64,000 bases of DNA, taken from Vespula vulgaris. Taxonomy: Eukaryota; Arthropoda; Insecta; Hymenoptera; Vespidae. The translations under genes and the position numbers were made by a program. Of this stretch, positions 63,963 through 64,000 are shown piece after piece. The stretch is taken from assembly GCF_905475345.1 (NCBI RefSeq), contig NC_066600.1, positions 1,805,501 through 1,869,500 on the forward strand. Direction: 5' to 3'. The notes beneath the pieces are model-generated. The model did no database searches. It had not been told where the DNA came from and was given only the letters and a program-made list of their open reading frames with translations. Position 1 is the first letter of the stretch. Every line of letters begins with the position of its first letter.

Positions 63963-64000
63963 GATCGAAGGATTTCTATCGTAAAATCGTTAGCGTTTGT
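62870..64000. other. Intron-like or intergenic AT-rich DNA to the window end
   Basis: No coding segment supported. It would be the first intron if the exon at 62790-62869 is real. It ends with a trinucleotide microsatellite. Confidence 0.4.
63889..63963. repeat. (CGT)n(CAT)n compound trinucleotide repeat
   Basis: About nine CGT units switch abruptly to about fifteen CAT units, a likely transition-derived compound microsatellite. Confidence 0.96.

Overview
The window looks like nuclear DNA of an insect, most likely a hymenopteran (bee, wasp or ant). It is strongly AT-rich, full of microsatellites, and its genes are split by many short GT-AG introns. The insect assignment rests on a resilin-type cuticular protein and an insect gustatory receptor. 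The order is inferred from composition and general style, not from a decisive marker. I rebuilt the genes by joining exons by hand; in every multi-exon model the intron phases close and the total coding length is a multiple of three.

Layout: (1) 1-14.2 kb is gene-poor. It has one minus-strand cuticular protein gene (984-1789), long microsatellites, four GC-richer islands (about 3.4-3.75, 6.65-6.9, 9.37-9.87 and 10.12-10.22 kb) that carry inverted repeats, and a 71-72 bp hairpin-forming direct repeat at 11.2 and 11.7 kb. (2) 14.2-18.1 kb holds a 7-exon gustatory receptor (+) that converges on the tRNA pseudouridine synthase gene Pus3 (-). (3) 18.9-29.5 kb is phosphatidylinositol 4-kinase III alpha (+, 23 exons including a GC-rich 63-nt likely cassette exon), divergent from Pus3. 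(4) 30.5-43.3 kb holds four compact housekeeping genes: NDUFA7 (-), angel (+), CLPTM1L (-) and RpL23A (-). A C/D-box snoRNA candidate lies in an RpL23A intron. (5) 45.0-53.7 kb is a CENP-E-like kinesin-7 (+) with a very long coiled coil. (6) 55.1-59.4 kb has the splicing factor Prp31 (+) and the AMPK beta subunit (+). A decayed, intron-bearing copy of the Prp31 3' end lies beyond AMPK beta near 60.0 kb. (7) 60.67-60.74 kb is a tRNA-Asn(GUU) gene (-). The right end is microsatellite-rich and GC-richer, and may be the 5' region of an unidentified + strand gene.

The genes do not form one pathway. Most are single-copy housekeeping genes packed in divergent or convergent pairs, so shared promoters are likely for Pus3/PI4KA, NDUFA7/angel and RpL23A/CENP-E. 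The least ordinary elements are the relict Prp31 segment, the PI4KA cassette exon, the snoRNA candidate, the 11-kb hairpin repeat, the 22-bp palindrome at 9.5 kb, and possible extra gustatory-receptor coding sequence just past its stop codon. I found no clear, intact novel system.
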